From positions 1 to 58,468 of the forward strand of contig JAUYEF010000141.1 in the NCBI GenBank assembly GCA_030691635.1: a stretch of DNA of 58,468 nt. The letters are read 5' to 3'. Shown in pieces: positions 1-8,071 of the stretch. A program made the translations under genes and the position numbers. Source of the stretch: Bacillota bacterium (lineage in GTDB: Bacteria; Bacillota; Sulfobacillia; JAUYEF01). Position 1 is the first letter of the stretch. Each line of letters opens with the position of its first letter. The notes beneath the pieces were generated by a model, which was given only the letters and a program-made list of their open reading frames with translations, was not told the origin of the DNA and did not search any database.

Positions 1-1
1 C

Positions 2-88
2 GAGAAGAAACCCATGCCGCTGAGTGTGCGCAGCTATTCGTGTGGGAACTGCGGCCTGGCGGCAGACCGGGACTGGAACCCCGGCTTT
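2..88 (+). pseudogene. C-terminal remnant of a TnpB-type (IS200/IS605) RNA-guided nuclease
   Basis: The first reading frame of the window translates to a tail with Y-S-C-G-N-C-G followed six residues later by D-R-D-W-N. This is the last CxxC half of the zinc ribbon and the RDxN motif that end TnpB/OrfB proteins of IS605-like elements. The frame then continues into sequence without family resemblance, the usual N-A-A-x-N continuation is missing, and the strand opposite is taken by the LCP gene. It therefore looks like the decayed 3' end of an element whose body lies to the left, outside the window. Motif matching is by eye over only about 25 residues. Confidence 0.55.
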
Positions 89-102
89 AGCCGTGGGGAG
101 TG

Positions 103-993
103 TCAACGCCCGTCTATTCCCAGGAAGTCCCGTACCATCTGCCTGGTCTGGGCCGGCTCCACCATCCAGTACCAGACACCGTTCGTCAAACTAGCCTTGC
201 CGGGCAGTGTCTTCGACTCGGCGGACCTGGCTCCACGAAGCAGCGCAATCCCAAGTGAAGGCAGTCTTAGGCCGCTGATGTTGCTGTGGACCATCTCGCC
301 AAAGTCCTGGAGCAGGCCCGGGAGAACGCTCCATGCCCCGGGCTGCGCTGCCTTCTTCAGGATCTCCACGATGAGCGCCTGCTGTCTTCGCACACGAGCT
401 ATGTCACCCTCAGGGTCGCTCCGGTACCTGGCGTAGTCCAGGATCGTCTTGCCGTCCATCAACTGCGTGCCCGCTTTGATGTTTATGTGCAGGTTCTGGT
501 AGGGGTCGTCGTACCGCATCGGCTTGTCCACGGTGATCGTCAGGCCGCCCAGCCTGTCGACGACCTTGACGAGACCGCCGAAATCGGTAGATATGTAGTA
601 GTGGATGGGGATGCCAAGCGCGCCCGATACGGTTTCCATGGCGAGGTCGGCGCCTCCGTACGCATAGGCCGCGTTAACTTTATCATAGCCCCTACCCGGT
701 ATGAGGACACGGGTGTCCCTAGGGAATGATAAGACCCTCAGATCGTTTGTGAGGTAGTCGAGGCTTGCCACGATCATGGTGTCGGCGCGGCCACGGTCGC
801 CCTTGCGCTCGTCTACACCGAGCAAGAGAATGTTCACCTTGCGTCCTGGAGCTGCGCCGGAAGGGACCAGCATCAGAACGTGGATGAGGTGGGAGGCCAC
901 CAGGACACAGGCTGCGATGATCAGATACGGTCGCGCTCGACGTTTGGCACTGGGCTTGCGCCGGCGGGGCGTAACGGTTGCAGGCTTAGCCAT
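103..993 (-). CDS. LytR-CpsA-Psr (LCP) family cell-wall ligase
   Basis: LCP enzymes transfer undecaprenyl-linked anionic glycopolymers to peptidoglycan on the outer face of the membrane. The protein (about 296 aa) has a basic N-terminus (KPSAKRRARPY), one membrane anchor near residues 20-40 (LIIAACVLVASHLIHVLMLV), then the LCP domain. The domain carries LLLGVDER, RADTMIVASLD, the arginine-bearing SFPRDTRV and DYARYRSDPEGDIARVRRQQ, all typical of the pyrophosphate-binding pocket. The ATG at 993 is preferred because a longer frame would run back across the divergent thiL start; upstream is only a weak GGAAAGG. It stands alone and is transcribed away from thiL. Family assignment is firm; the glycopolymer is unknown. 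Confidence 0.9.
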   Translation of the reverse strand: MAKPATVTPRRRKPSAKRRARPYLIIAACVLVASHLIHVLMLVPSGAAPGRKVNILLLGVDERKGDRGRADTMIVASLDYLTNDLRVLSFPRDTRVLIPGRGYDKVNAAYAYGGADLAMETVSGALGIPIHYYISTDFGGLVKVVDRLGGLTITVDKPMRYDDPYQNLHINIKAGTQLMDGKTILDYARYRSDPEGDIARVRRQQALIVEILKKAAQPGAWSVLPGLLQDFGEMVHSNISGLRLPSLGIALLRGARSAESKTLPGKASLTNGVWYWMVEPAQTRQMVRDFLGIDGR

Positions 994-1111
994 CTTCTCA
1001 AGGGCCTTTCCGGAGGATGAAGTCACGACATAGTTTAGCACAAATCGACATGAACGAGCGAGGGCACAAATCGCCGGTTTTGGGCCTGAGCAGGCGGGGG
1101 GGATCACAGCC

Positions 1112-2125
1112 ATGAAGATGGCTTCGTTAGGCGAATTCGGTTTCATCGATCTGGTCCGGGCGAGGGCTCATGGCCCGCGCGGGCTCCTGTCAAAGGGCAT
1201 CGGCGACGACGCGGCGGTGATCGACTGCCCACCGGCGGGCAAACAGCTCCTATGGACGGTGGACATGCTCGTCGAGGGAATACACTTCGACCTTTCGTAC
1301 ACGCCCGCCCGCCTGCTGGGCAGGAAATCTCTTTCAGTCAACCTCAGTGACATCGCCGCGATGGGCGGCGAGCCGGTGGCCTGCCTGGTATCTGTGGGTT
1401 TCACGAAACAGACGGATGTCGATTTCGCCAAGGACCTGATGGGCGGGTTCCTCGAAGTTGCCGGCGCCCATTCTTGCCCCCTGGCCGGCGGCGACACGGT
1501 GTCCGCGCCGCAGATTGTCATCGACGTGACGGTCCTGGGCGTCGCACCGGCCGGGGAGGCGTACCTGCGGAGCACGGCTCGCCCCGGAGAACTCATCATG
1601 GTTACAGGTCCGCTCGGCGACTCCGCGGCGGGCCTGGAGGCGCTGAAGCGCGGCCTGGGCCGGGAAGACTCATGGAAGACGCTCGTATCCGCCCACCTCG
1701 ATCCAGTGCCAAGGCTCAGAGAGGCGGCGGCCGCGAGGTCGGCAGGCGGTGTGCGCTCGATGATGGACATAAGCGACGGGCTGGCCAACGAGGTCAACCA
1801 CATCGCGCGTGAGTCTTCTGCCGGAGCAGTCATCTGGGCGGACCGCATTCCCCTCTCCAGTGCCTCCATGGAGTTGTGCGCAGAGGCCGGACTGTCGGCC
1901 CTTGACCTTGCGCTGTATGGCGGAGAAGACTACGAGCTAGTGTTTACCGCGGAAGCCAGGGACGCGCAACGCATCGCTGAAGCTATCCGGGACGCGACCG
2001 GGACGATGGTGGCGGTCGTGGGTGAGGTTGTGGACGCGGGGAAGGGGGTCAAGATCTCAGCCGGTGGGCGCGAGAGCGACCTTCTGCCGCTAGCGTACGA
2101 CCACTTCCGCGCCCGAGGTGAGTGA
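1112..2125 (+). CDS. thiL: thiamine-monophosphate kinase
   Basis: ThiL phosphorylates thiamine monophosphate to thiamine diphosphate with ATP, the last step of cofactor synthesis. The 337-aa product has the AIR-synthase fold: an N-terminal GEFGFIDLV, the metal-binding GIGDDAAVID, TVDMLVEGIHFD, then KSLSVNLSDIAAMGG and AGGDTV, all ThiL hallmarks, and a C-terminal YGGEDYELVFT. The first ATG at 1112 follows a G-rich run (GGCGGGGGGGA); a second ATG two codons later is possible. No other thiamine gene is adjacent, so it appears to be a single-gene unit divergent from the LCP gene. Thiamine diphosphate would serve pyruvate:ferredoxin oxidoreductase and related anaerobic enzymes, which is inference. 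Confidence 0.93.
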   Translation: MKMASLGEFGFIDLVRARAHGPRGLLSKGIGDDAAVIDCPPAGKQLLWTVDMLVEGIHFDLSYTPARLLGRKSLSVNLSDIAAMGGEPVACLVSVGFTKQTDVDFAKDLMGGFLEVAGAHSCPLAGGDTVSAPQIVIDVTVLGVAPAGEAYLRSTARPGELIMVTGPLGDSAAGLEALKRGLGREDSWKTLVSAHLDPVPRLREAAAARSAGGVRSMMDISDGLANEVNHIARESSAGAVIWADRIPLSSASMELCAEAGLSALDLALYGGEDYELVFTAEARDAQRIAEAIRDATGTMVAVVGEVVDAGKGVKISAGGRESDLLPLAYDHFRARGE

Positions 2126-2164
2126 CCGTGCTATGCGCGGTAAGCGGCCCGCGCCCGAGGTGAG
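2107..2164. repeat. 16-bp direct repeat flanking the thiL stop codon
   Basis: The sequence CCGCGCCCGAGGTGAG occurs at 2107-2122, where it encodes the last residues and stop of thiL, and exactly again at 2149-2164, 42 bp further on. It looks like a small local duplication in the 3' region; no function is apparent. Confidence 0.6.
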
Positions 2165-2193
2165 CTCCCCTGGAACGCAGGGGCGTCACGCAC

Positions 2194-3342
2194 TTACTTG
2201 TGCCTCGCGGGCCGAACGAAGACGCGCCTCCTGACACCGACGGCGCCTGTCGGGCAAAGCTCCTGGCAACAGAAGCAGCTGATGCACTTTTTCAGGTTGA
2301 CCTGTGGAAAGGTACCGGCCATCTCTATGGCGTGAGGCGGGCACTGCCTGAAGCAGGTCCGGCAGCCGGTGCAGACCTTGGGGTCGAAGACCGGCACAGG
2401 GCGCACCAGGTCTGCGGCTCTGTCCGCGAGCGGCCTGGGCAGGAAGTAACGGAACGGGTTGAAGACAGCGACATCTCGTGGCATGGTGAAGTGGTGGGCG
2501 ATGCCCTCCGCTGTCTCCCCGAGCAGCCGGATGTCCTTCATGGTGGCCGGGGCCAGTCCCCTTGCGATGGCTGCCTTGAGAGGGTAGATCGAACTTGCAC
2601 GCATCCCCGCGATGTGAGCTGCCACGAGGTCCAGCGCGAACACGTCCGCAGACGCAACCAGCAGCCCGGTATGGATGAGATCACCGTGAGTCGGGCCGTG
2701 GCCCTGCATCGACGAAACCGCGTCAAGCACGGTCAGTCTCGGCCTGGTAGCGAGGGCTATATCGACCAGCAGCTCGCCGAACATCTCCCTCTCCGGCATC
2801 CTGAAGTGAAACTCCGACTTCCTCATGCCGGGCACCACGCCGAACATGTTCTTGATGCCCGCAGTCAAGACCATGAAACCGTGGGTCTTGAGCTTCGGCA
2901 CGTTGATAATGCCGTCGCACTCCGCCATCATGCGGGCGAGCGGCAGAGTCTTGATAAACTTGCCGTCCGGGTTTGAGACGTTTACCTCAGCGCTGTCGAA
3001 GCCAAGCGTGGCGCCGGTCTCGGACGCGACGCCTTCCATCCCGGTGATCCTATACAGCGCGCTGAGCACCGGCATCTCCACCGGGCTTCCCGGGCTATCC
3101 GCGATCACCACGCGCGCGCCGGCATCTCTCAGCCTCAGCGCAAGGGCACGCATCACGGAGGGATGGGTCGTCACCCCGCGCGACGGGGGCATGGGGGCCA
3201 GCAGGTTCGGCTTGAGGACTATGGTTTCGCCGCGCCTGGCGAACTGGTCCATGCCGCCGAGCAGCGCGAGGCACCTGTCGAGCGCGCCCTCGACGTCTGC
3301 AGCTTCATACGACTTGCACCGGCTCACGCTGACCTGGCTCAT
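2194..3342 (-). CDS. DUF362 domain protein with C-terminal two-cluster ferredoxin module
   Basis: The protein has 382 aa. Residues 1 to about 300 form a DUF362 domain (VLKPNLL, THPSVMRAL, IINVPKLKTHGFMVLTAGIKN, LDAVSSMQGHGP). The C-terminus carries two [4Fe-4S] motifs, C-T-G-C-R-T-C-F-R-Q-C-P and C-I-S-C-F-C-C-Q-E-L-C-P. DUF362 proteins of anaerobes are presumed iron-sulfur redox proteins but have no settled reaction. The ATG at 3342 is chosen because GAAGGA lies eight nucleotides upstream; an in-frame ATG at 3351 overlaps that SD. It diverges from the aminotransferase gene across 200 bp in which I see no convincing promoter. The second motif is rich in cysteine (FCCQELC) but otherwise normal. 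Confidence 0.88.
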   Translation of the reverse strand: MSQVSVSRCKSYEAADVEGALDRCLALLGGMDQFARRGETIVLKPNLLAPMPPSRGVTTHPSVMRALALRLRDAGARVVIADSPGSPVEMPVLSALYRITGMEGVASETGATLGFDSAEVNVSNPDGKFIKTLPLARMMAECDGIINVPKLKTHGFMVLTAGIKNMFGVVPGMRKSEFHFRMPEREMFGELLVDIALATRPRLTVLDAVSSMQGHGPTHGDLIHTGLLVASADVFALDLVAAHIAGMRASSIYPLKAAIARGLAPATMKDIRLLGETAEGIAHHFTMPRDVAVFNPFRYFLPRPLADRAADLVRPVPVFDPKVCTGCRTCFRQCPPHAIEMAGTFPQVNLKKCISCFCCQELCPTGAVGVRRRVFVRPARHK

Positions 3343-3542
3343 ACCACACATCCTTCGAGATATTGTGCCACGAAAGCGCCGTCTGGGGCAACATCTGGCG
3401 GGCCGCCGGGGCGTATGCCTGTGTCTACGCAACGGCCCGCACACGTCCCTTCCGCATCGAGACTCGATGCAGGTTTTGTCTCTCCGGACGCCGAAAGCTG
3501 GAAACCAGAAGCTAGCAGACTGGTGAAAGGAGTGCTGGTTTT

Positions 3543-4901
3543 TTGAACACCAAGAACGCACAATCAATGCTCAATTCCGATCTGGCCCACGTCTGGCACC
3601 CGCTCGCCCAGCACAGCACGTTCCAGGAGAAGCCCCCGATGCTCGTCGTCTCAGCCCAGGGCTCACGGGTAACAGACTCGAACGGCAGGGAGTACATCGA
3701 CACCATGGCGGGGCTGTGGTGTGTCAACGCGGGCTACGGCCAGCAGTCGATCGTCGACGCGGCCTGCGAGCAGATGAAGAAGCTCGTCTACTACCCGCAC
3801 ACCGCAGCCAACGAACCTGCTTCGGCGTTGTCAGCTGAGGTCAGCCGCGTCCTGGGGAACGGCCTTGACAGGATATACTTCACAAACAGCGGTTCGGAAT
3901 CCAACGAAGCGGCGTTCAAGATCGCCAGGCAGTACGGCAGGCAGGCTCACCCGACCGAGAACCGTTTCAAGATCATCGCACGGCACCGGGCGTATCACGG
4001 CACCACGATGGGGGCGTTGAGCGCGACCGGCCAGTCCGAGCGCCGGTGGAAGTTCGAGCCGCTGGTCCCCGGTTTCCTGCACGCTGCTCCGGCGTACTGC
4101 TACCGCTGCGTGTTCGGCCAGAAGTACCCCGGATGCAACCTCGAGTGCGTCAAGCAGATCGAGGAAATGATCCTGTACGAGGGGCCTGAGACAGTAGCGG
4201 CCGTCATCGTCGAGCCGATCGTCGGCGGCGGTGGCGTGCTTGTTCCAGTGGACGAGTACCTGCCGGAACTCAGGGCGATAACCAAGCGCTACGGAGTCCT
4301 GCTCATCTCGGACGAGGTGATCTGCGGCTTTGGCCGGACAGGCAAGATGTTTGGCTTCCAGACCTTCGGCATCAAGCCCGATATCGTGAGCATGGCCAAA
4401 GGCATCTCCAGCGCGTACCTGCCGCTCGGCGCGACGGCGACCACGGGAGAAATCTTCTCCAAGTTCCTCGGCAGGGTTGAGGATAGAGTCCAGCTCACCC
4501 AGGTCAACACCTACGGCGGACACCCGGTGTCATGCGCGGCGGCCCTCGCCAACATCAAGATAATCGAGGGGCTCGTGGACAGGGCCGGGAGCTTCGGCAA
4601 CGCGCTCCTGGAAGAGCTGAAGAAGCTTGAGAAGTATCCGAAGGTCGGCGAGGTCCGCGGCAAAGGCATGATCTATGGGATCGAGCTGGTCAGCGACAAG
4701 AAGACGAAGGAGCCGGTCTCGAACGCGATCATGGCTCAGGTAGCCGCGAAAGCCATGGAGCGCGGAGTCATGATCGGCAAGACAAGCATGATGACGTACC
4801 ACTTGAACAACGTCATCTGGATGTCGCCGCCCCTCGTGCTCACCGAAGAAGAGGCGAAGAAGATCGTTTCTGTGCTCCACGAAGTTCTCAAGGAACTATA
4901 A
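3543..4901 (+). CDS. class III (omega) PLP-dependent aminotransferase
   Basis: The 452-aa protein is a fold-type I, class III aminotransferase. It shows the glycine-rich PLP phosphate site (FTNSGSESNEAAFKIAR), the aspartate that holds the pyridine nitrogen (LLISDEVICGFGRTGKMFG), the Schiff-base lysine in SMAKGISSAYLPLGA, and the C-terminal VRGKGMIYGIEL. It most resembles omega-amino acid:pyruvate or beta-alanine-type enzymes, which transfer a terminal amino group to pyruvate or 2-oxoglutarate, but substrate cannot be read from sequence. The TTG at 3543 follows AAAGGAG by ten nucleotides; an ATG at 3567 is an alternative. The S9 peptidase gene starts 26 bp downstream on the same strand, which suggests a small peptide/amino-acid catabolic operon. 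Confidence 0.9.
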   Translation: MNTKNAQSMLNSDLAHVWHPLAQHSTFQEKPPMLVVSAQGSRVTDSNGREYIDTMAGLWCVNAGYGQQSIVDAACEQMKKLVYYPHTAANEPASALSAEVSRVLGNGLDRIYFTNSGSESNEAAFKIARQYGRQAHPTENRFKIIARHRAYHGTTMGALSATGQSERRWKFEPLVPGFLHAAPAYCYRCVFGQKYPGCNLECVKQIEEMILYEGPETVAAVIVEPIVGGGGVLVPVDEYLPELRAITKRYGVLLISDEVICGFGRTGKMFGFQTFGIKPDIVSMAKGISSAYLPLGATATTGEIFSKFLGRVEDRVQLTQVNTYGGHPVSCAAALANIKIIEGLVDRAGSFGNALLEELKKLEKYPKVGEVRGKGMIYGIELVSDKKTKEPVSNAIMAQVAAKAMERGVMIGKTSMMTYHLNNVIWMSPPLVLTEEEAKKIVSVLHEVLKEL

Positions 4902-4926
4902 AACCGCCACCTCTGGAGGTGTTGAA

Positions 4927-6909
4927 GTGGCAGACAAGAGGAAGCTTTCCTCGCAGGACCTGTATTCGCTGAAGTTCGTCGGTGACCCGCAGGTATCGCC
5001 CTGTGGGAAGTCGGTGGCGTTCACGCTGACCACCGTGGATAGGGAGAAGAACGGTTACCGGACAGGGCTGCATCTTGTGCCCGCATGCGGCTCTACCCCT
5101 GCCCGCCAGCTCACGAACATAGAGCCGGGCGAGAAGCTCGTGAGGGACTCATCGCCGAGATGGAGCCCTGACGGCACGAAGATCGCGTTTCTTTCCAACC
5201 GTTCTGGGAAGGACCAGGTTTGGATACTGCCCATGAACGGCGGTGAGGCCTGGAGGCTCTCCGGCATGGAAGACTCCGTGTCAGAGATAGCATGGTCTCC
5301 CAACGGGAACACCATCGCATTCACGTGCCGCGAGCCTGCCAAGAAGGAGATAACCAATAAGGACGTGCGAGTGATCACTCGCCTCCGGTACAAGGCCAAC
5401 GGCACTGGCTTCACCGATCCACGGCCTATGCACGTTTACTCCATAAGCCTCGAGACCAGGGCGGTAAAGCAGGTGACCACTGGGGACTGGGAGGATTCGT
5501 GCCCTGCGTGGTCGCCCGATGGGACCAAGATCGCGTTCGTCTCGTGCCGCGAGCCGGACCGTGAGCTCAGGTATTACCCGGACGTCTGGGTGCTGGATGT
5601 ATCCTCCGGCGCGACGAGCAAACTGACCGGGGGTCTCGGGCCATGCTCCAAGCCGGCCTGGTCGCCGTGCGGCAAAAGCATAGCTTACGCCGGCCACACC
5701 CAGGGCGAGACGGGCGGCGCGAGCGATGAGCTCTTCGTGGTCGGCCTTGATGGGGCGGAGCCGAAGAGCCTGACGGCGGAGTTCGACAGGTCGGTTTTCG
5801 ACGGTGTCGGCTCAGACTCCCGGTACGACAAGGCCTCGCCGGGGCCGGTGTGGTCCCGGACCGGAGACGCCATTTACTTCCTCAGCACAGACGGCGGCGA
5901 GACATCCATCTACAGAGTCCCGGCCACCGGCGGGCGCGTCGAAAAGGTGGTCGGCAAGCAAGGCCTCGTGGTGACCAGCTTCGACGCTGGGCACGATGAG
6001 GCCGGCAACGTGGTCTTCGCTTACAACGGAGGAACGCAGCTGAACCCGGGCGATATCTTCTGCGGCACGTCGATGAAGCATCTGACTCGGGTGAACGAAG
6101 ACCTGTCGTCGAGCATCGAGCTGAGCCCGCACGAGAGGTTCGTGTATGCCGGCGACCAGGGCTGGACCATCGAGGGCTGGACCATGAAGCCGGTGGGGTT
6201 CGAGCAGGGCAAGCGGTATCCGGTCATCGTCGAAATCCACGGCGGCCCCTCCTCCACGGTAGGAGAAGGGTTCTTCTTCGAGTACCAGCTGATGGCATCG
6301 CGCGGGTATGGCGTGTTCTACATGAACTTCCGTGGCTCGCATGGGTACGGCGAGAAGTTCGCGAAGGGCATCATCGGCGACTGGGGAGGCGGCGAGTACC
6401 GTGATGTCATGGCGGGAGTGGACCACATCGCCGGTCTTCCCTGGGTCGACCCTGCGCGCCTCTACGTGACCGGCGGGTCCTTCGGCGGGTACGAGACCAA
6501 CTGGATCGTCGGGCAGACCGACCGGTTCCGCGCCGCGGTGACCCAGCGCAGCATCTCGAACATGTACACGAAATACGGCGTGAGCGACATCGGATGGTAC
6601 GGGAACAGGGCGGGGATGGGCGGCGCCGACCTGTGGGACAAGGAAGACTTCATCATGTCCCGGTCGCCCATCAGGTATGCGCCCAACGTCACTACCCCGA
6701 TCCTGATCGTCCACAGCGAAGAAGACCTGCGCTGCCCGATGGAGCAGGCTGAGCAATGGTACGTGGCCCTGAAGCGGCTGGGCAAGGCGGAGGTTGAGTT
6801 CGTGAGGTTCGCCGGGGAGAACCACGAGCTGTCACGGTCCGGCAAGCCTCACAACAGGGTTGAGAGGCTGGAGAGGATTATCGGGTGGTTCGACCGGCAT
6901 AACCCGTAG
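4927..6909 (+). CDS. S9 family prolyl oligopeptidase (acylaminoacyl-peptidase/DPP-like)
   Basis: The 660-aa serine peptidase has an N-terminal beta-propeller, visible as repeated blades with W-S-P-D-G-T-K-I-A-F-style motifs (residues about 15-380), and a C-terminal alpha/beta-hydrolase domain. The nucleophile sits in GGSFGGYET near residue 518, the aspartate in HSEEDLRCP near 600, and the histidine in GENHELS near 632. The HGGPSS oxyanion region is also present. No signal peptide is seen, so it is probably cytoplasmic and finishes degradation of imported peptides. The GTG start follows GGAGGTG by five nucleotides. It lies 25 bp behind the aminotransferase. A fragment of a second copy of this family lies just downstream in reverse orientation. 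Confidence 0.93.
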   Translation: MADKRKLSSQDLYSLKFVGDPQVSPCGKSVAFTLTTVDREKNGYRTGLHLVPACGSTPARQLTNIEPGEKLVRDSSPRWSPDGTKIAFLSNRSGKDQVWILPMNGGEAWRLSGMEDSVSEIAWSPNGNTIAFTCREPAKKEITNKDVRVITRLRYKANGTGFTDPRPMHVYSISLETRAVKQVTTGDWEDSCPAWSPDGTKIAFVSCREPDRELRYYPDVWVLDVSSGATSKLTGGLGPCSKPAWSPCGKSIAYAGHTQGETGGASDELFVVGLDGAEPKSLTAEFDRSVFDGVGSDSRYDKASPGPVWSRTGDAIYFLSTDGGETSIYRVPATGGRVEKVVGKQGLVVTSFDAGHDEAGNVVFAYNGGTQLNPGDIFCGTSMKHLTRVNEDLSSSIELSPHERFVYAGDQGWTIEGWTMKPVGFEQGKRYPVIVEIHGGPSSTVGEGFFFEYQLMASRGYGVFYMNFRGSHGYGEKFAKGIIGDWGGGEYRDVMAGVDHIAGLPWVDPARLYVTGGSFGGYETNWIVGQTDRFRAAVTQRSISNMYTKYGVSDIGWYGNRAGMGGADLWDKEDFIMSRSPIRYAPNVTTPILIVHSEEDLRCPMEQAEQWYVALKRLGKAEVEFVRFAGENHELSRSGKPHNRVERLERIIGWFDRHNP

Positions 6910-7038
6910 ACAGGCGGCCACCCTGGGCAGGCGAAAGCCGGCAGACCGGCCAAAGATGACAGACCGGCGAAGGCCGGCAAAGTGATGATACCAGCAGCGC
7001 GGGGCTCGTGCTACGGCCCCGCGCTCGCGTTTCTTGCT

Positions 7039-7152
7039 CCCGCCCATGCCGGTCTTGTCGTGAGTAACGCCGTTAGCGGCGGTCCCGTACTTCAAATACA
7101 GGTTGGACATACTGCGCTGGGTCACGGCCGCTTTGAAGGCCTGAGTGTGCCC
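7039..7152 (-). pseudogene. inverted fragment of a second S9 peptidase
   Basis: Read on the minus strand, this stretch encodes 38 residues (from GHTQAFKAAVTQRSMSN to DKTGMGG) that align without gaps to the intact S9 peptidase just upstream (GQTDRFRAAVTQRSISN to NRAGMGG, encoded at 6511-6624). I count 21 identities in 38. The aligned piece is the part immediately after the catalytic GGSFGG motif. The frame is open on both sides but resemblance ends there, so catalytic residues are absent. It is best read as the relic of a paralogous or transferred S9 gene, not a gene. The rest of 6910-7229 holds short G/C-rich repeats of the type ccggc(g/c)aa and nothing else I can name. Confidence 0.7.
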
Positions 7153-7229
7153 GGGCCTTTCCTCCAGATACTGTCTAGAGGACCGGAGCCGCGGCTACTC
7201 GAATCCCGTAGAATGCTGGGGGTGAAGGC

Positions 7230-7886
7230 TTGACAGGCGTCATACTCGCTGGCGGGTCCAGCGACCGGATGCGTGAGCCGAAGCACTTGCTGGTGATGGG
7301 CGGCCAGACTCTTCTCGCACGGGCGGTGGCCAGGTTGCGGCCCGTAGTCAGCGGAATCGTGGTCTCAGGAGGCGGCGATGCCGCCGGGCAGTGGGACACC
7401 ATCACAGATACATTCCCATCCGGCGGGCCGCTCGCCGGAATACACGCGGCGCTTGCCGCGACAGGTGACACCTGCGTGGTGGTGGCATGTGACATGCCGT
7501 TCTTCTCGCCAGGCCTGCTGGCGCTGATGGAGCAGGAGATGGGCGACGCGCTCGTGGCCGTGCCGAAGGTCGGGCCGTACCATGAGCCGCTCCACGCCGT
7601 GTACCGGCCTGAGTGCGAAAACTACATACGTGCGCTCTTCGAGGATGCCCGCGCTGGTTACGCCGGGAGCGACGATGCTGCGGCCCGGGCTCCGAACGCA
7701 AGGCAGGCCCAGAGTCCGAGGGTTGCGGACCTGTTCCCGAGGGTCAAAGTCCATGTCGTCGAAGAAGACGTGGTCAGGCGATTCGGTGACCCGGGCACGA
7801 TCTTCTTCAATATCAACAAGCCACGGGACTACGTGGCTGCCCTGCAGACGCTGGAGCGCATGGAGGGCCTACGGGACCCATCTTGA
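7230..7886 (+). CDS. mobA: molybdenum cofactor guanylyltransferase (MobA-like)
   Basis: MobA attaches GMP from GTP to molybdopterin to make the bis-MGD cofactor of formate dehydrogenases and related enzymes. The 218-aa protein has the nucleotidyltransferase signature LAGGSSDRMREPKHLL at its N-terminus, PSGGPLAGIHAAL, the metal-binding VVACDMPFFSP, and FFNINKPRDY near the C-terminus, the usual N-x-N-x-P-x-D motif. The family glycine after R-M is replaced (R-M-R-E-P-K). The TTG at 7230 follows GGGGGTG. The gene is alone, after the S9 relic and before the hydrogenase locus. With a selenocysteine tRNA in the same window, a Mo/W-selenocysteine formate dehydrogenase elsewhere in the genome is a reasonable guess. 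Confidence 0.85.
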   Translation: MTGVILAGGSSDRMREPKHLLVMGGQTLLARAVARLRPVVSGIVVSGGGDAAGQWDTITDTFPSGGPLAGIHAALAATGDTCVVVACDMPFFSPGLLALMEQEMGDALVAVPKVGPYHEPLHAVYRPECENYIRALFEDARAGYAGSDDAAARAPNARQAQSPRVADLFPRVKVHVVEEDVVRRFGDPGTIFFNINKPRDYVAALQTLERMEGLRDPS

Positions 7887-8004
7887 TTGGGCCAGTCTGG
7901 ATGGTATATCATTGCGACGTCGGCGCGGATTGCCACCCTGCGTAGCCGCGACAAAAGACACACAGTCAAGCTTCAAGCCTGTTCCAGTGAGCGAGCACTC
8001 GTTA

Positions 8005-8032
8005 TTGCAGGATAAGCAGGCAGTGTTATCGT
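8005..8032 (+). promoter_or_regulatory. candidate promoter of the hydrogenase locus
   Basis: TTGCAG at 8005-8010 and TATCGT at 8027-8032 are separated by 16 bp and lie about 40 bp before the first gene of the locus. Just downstream, GTCTT-ATCAC-AAGAC (8039-8053) is a short inverted repeat placed where a repressor could bind. Both matches are moderate and by eye. Confidence 0.35.
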
Positions 8033-8071
8033 AGAGTGGTCTTATCACAAGACAGGACCGGAGGTTTCACC

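Noticed and set aside
39-430. Continuation of the left-edge plus-strand frame as a longer gene
   Set aside because: Only the first 29 codons resemble TnpB. The rest lies opposite the conserved C-terminus of the LCP gene and shows no family.
2200-2976. Plus-strand open frame opposite the DUF362 gene
   Set aside because: The minus-strand frame carries the DUF362 and ferredoxin motifs. The plus-strand frame has no SD and is of low-complexity composition.
5812-6825. Open frame of over 300 codons opposite the S9 peptidase
   Set aside because: Same cause: the S9 catalytic domain occupies the plus strand without interruption, and the antisense translation has no motif or SD.
7228-7240. TTGACA at 7230 as a promoter -35 element
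   Set aside because: It is the start codon region of mobA (TTG ACA), with an SD upstream and no -10 at a suitable distance downstream.
8039-8053. TTGTGATAAG on the minus strand as a Rex operator for the hydrogenase locus
   Set aside because: Only one half-site (TTGTGA) fits. The partner TCACAA at the required spacing is missing, so I kept it only as an unspecific inverted repeat.
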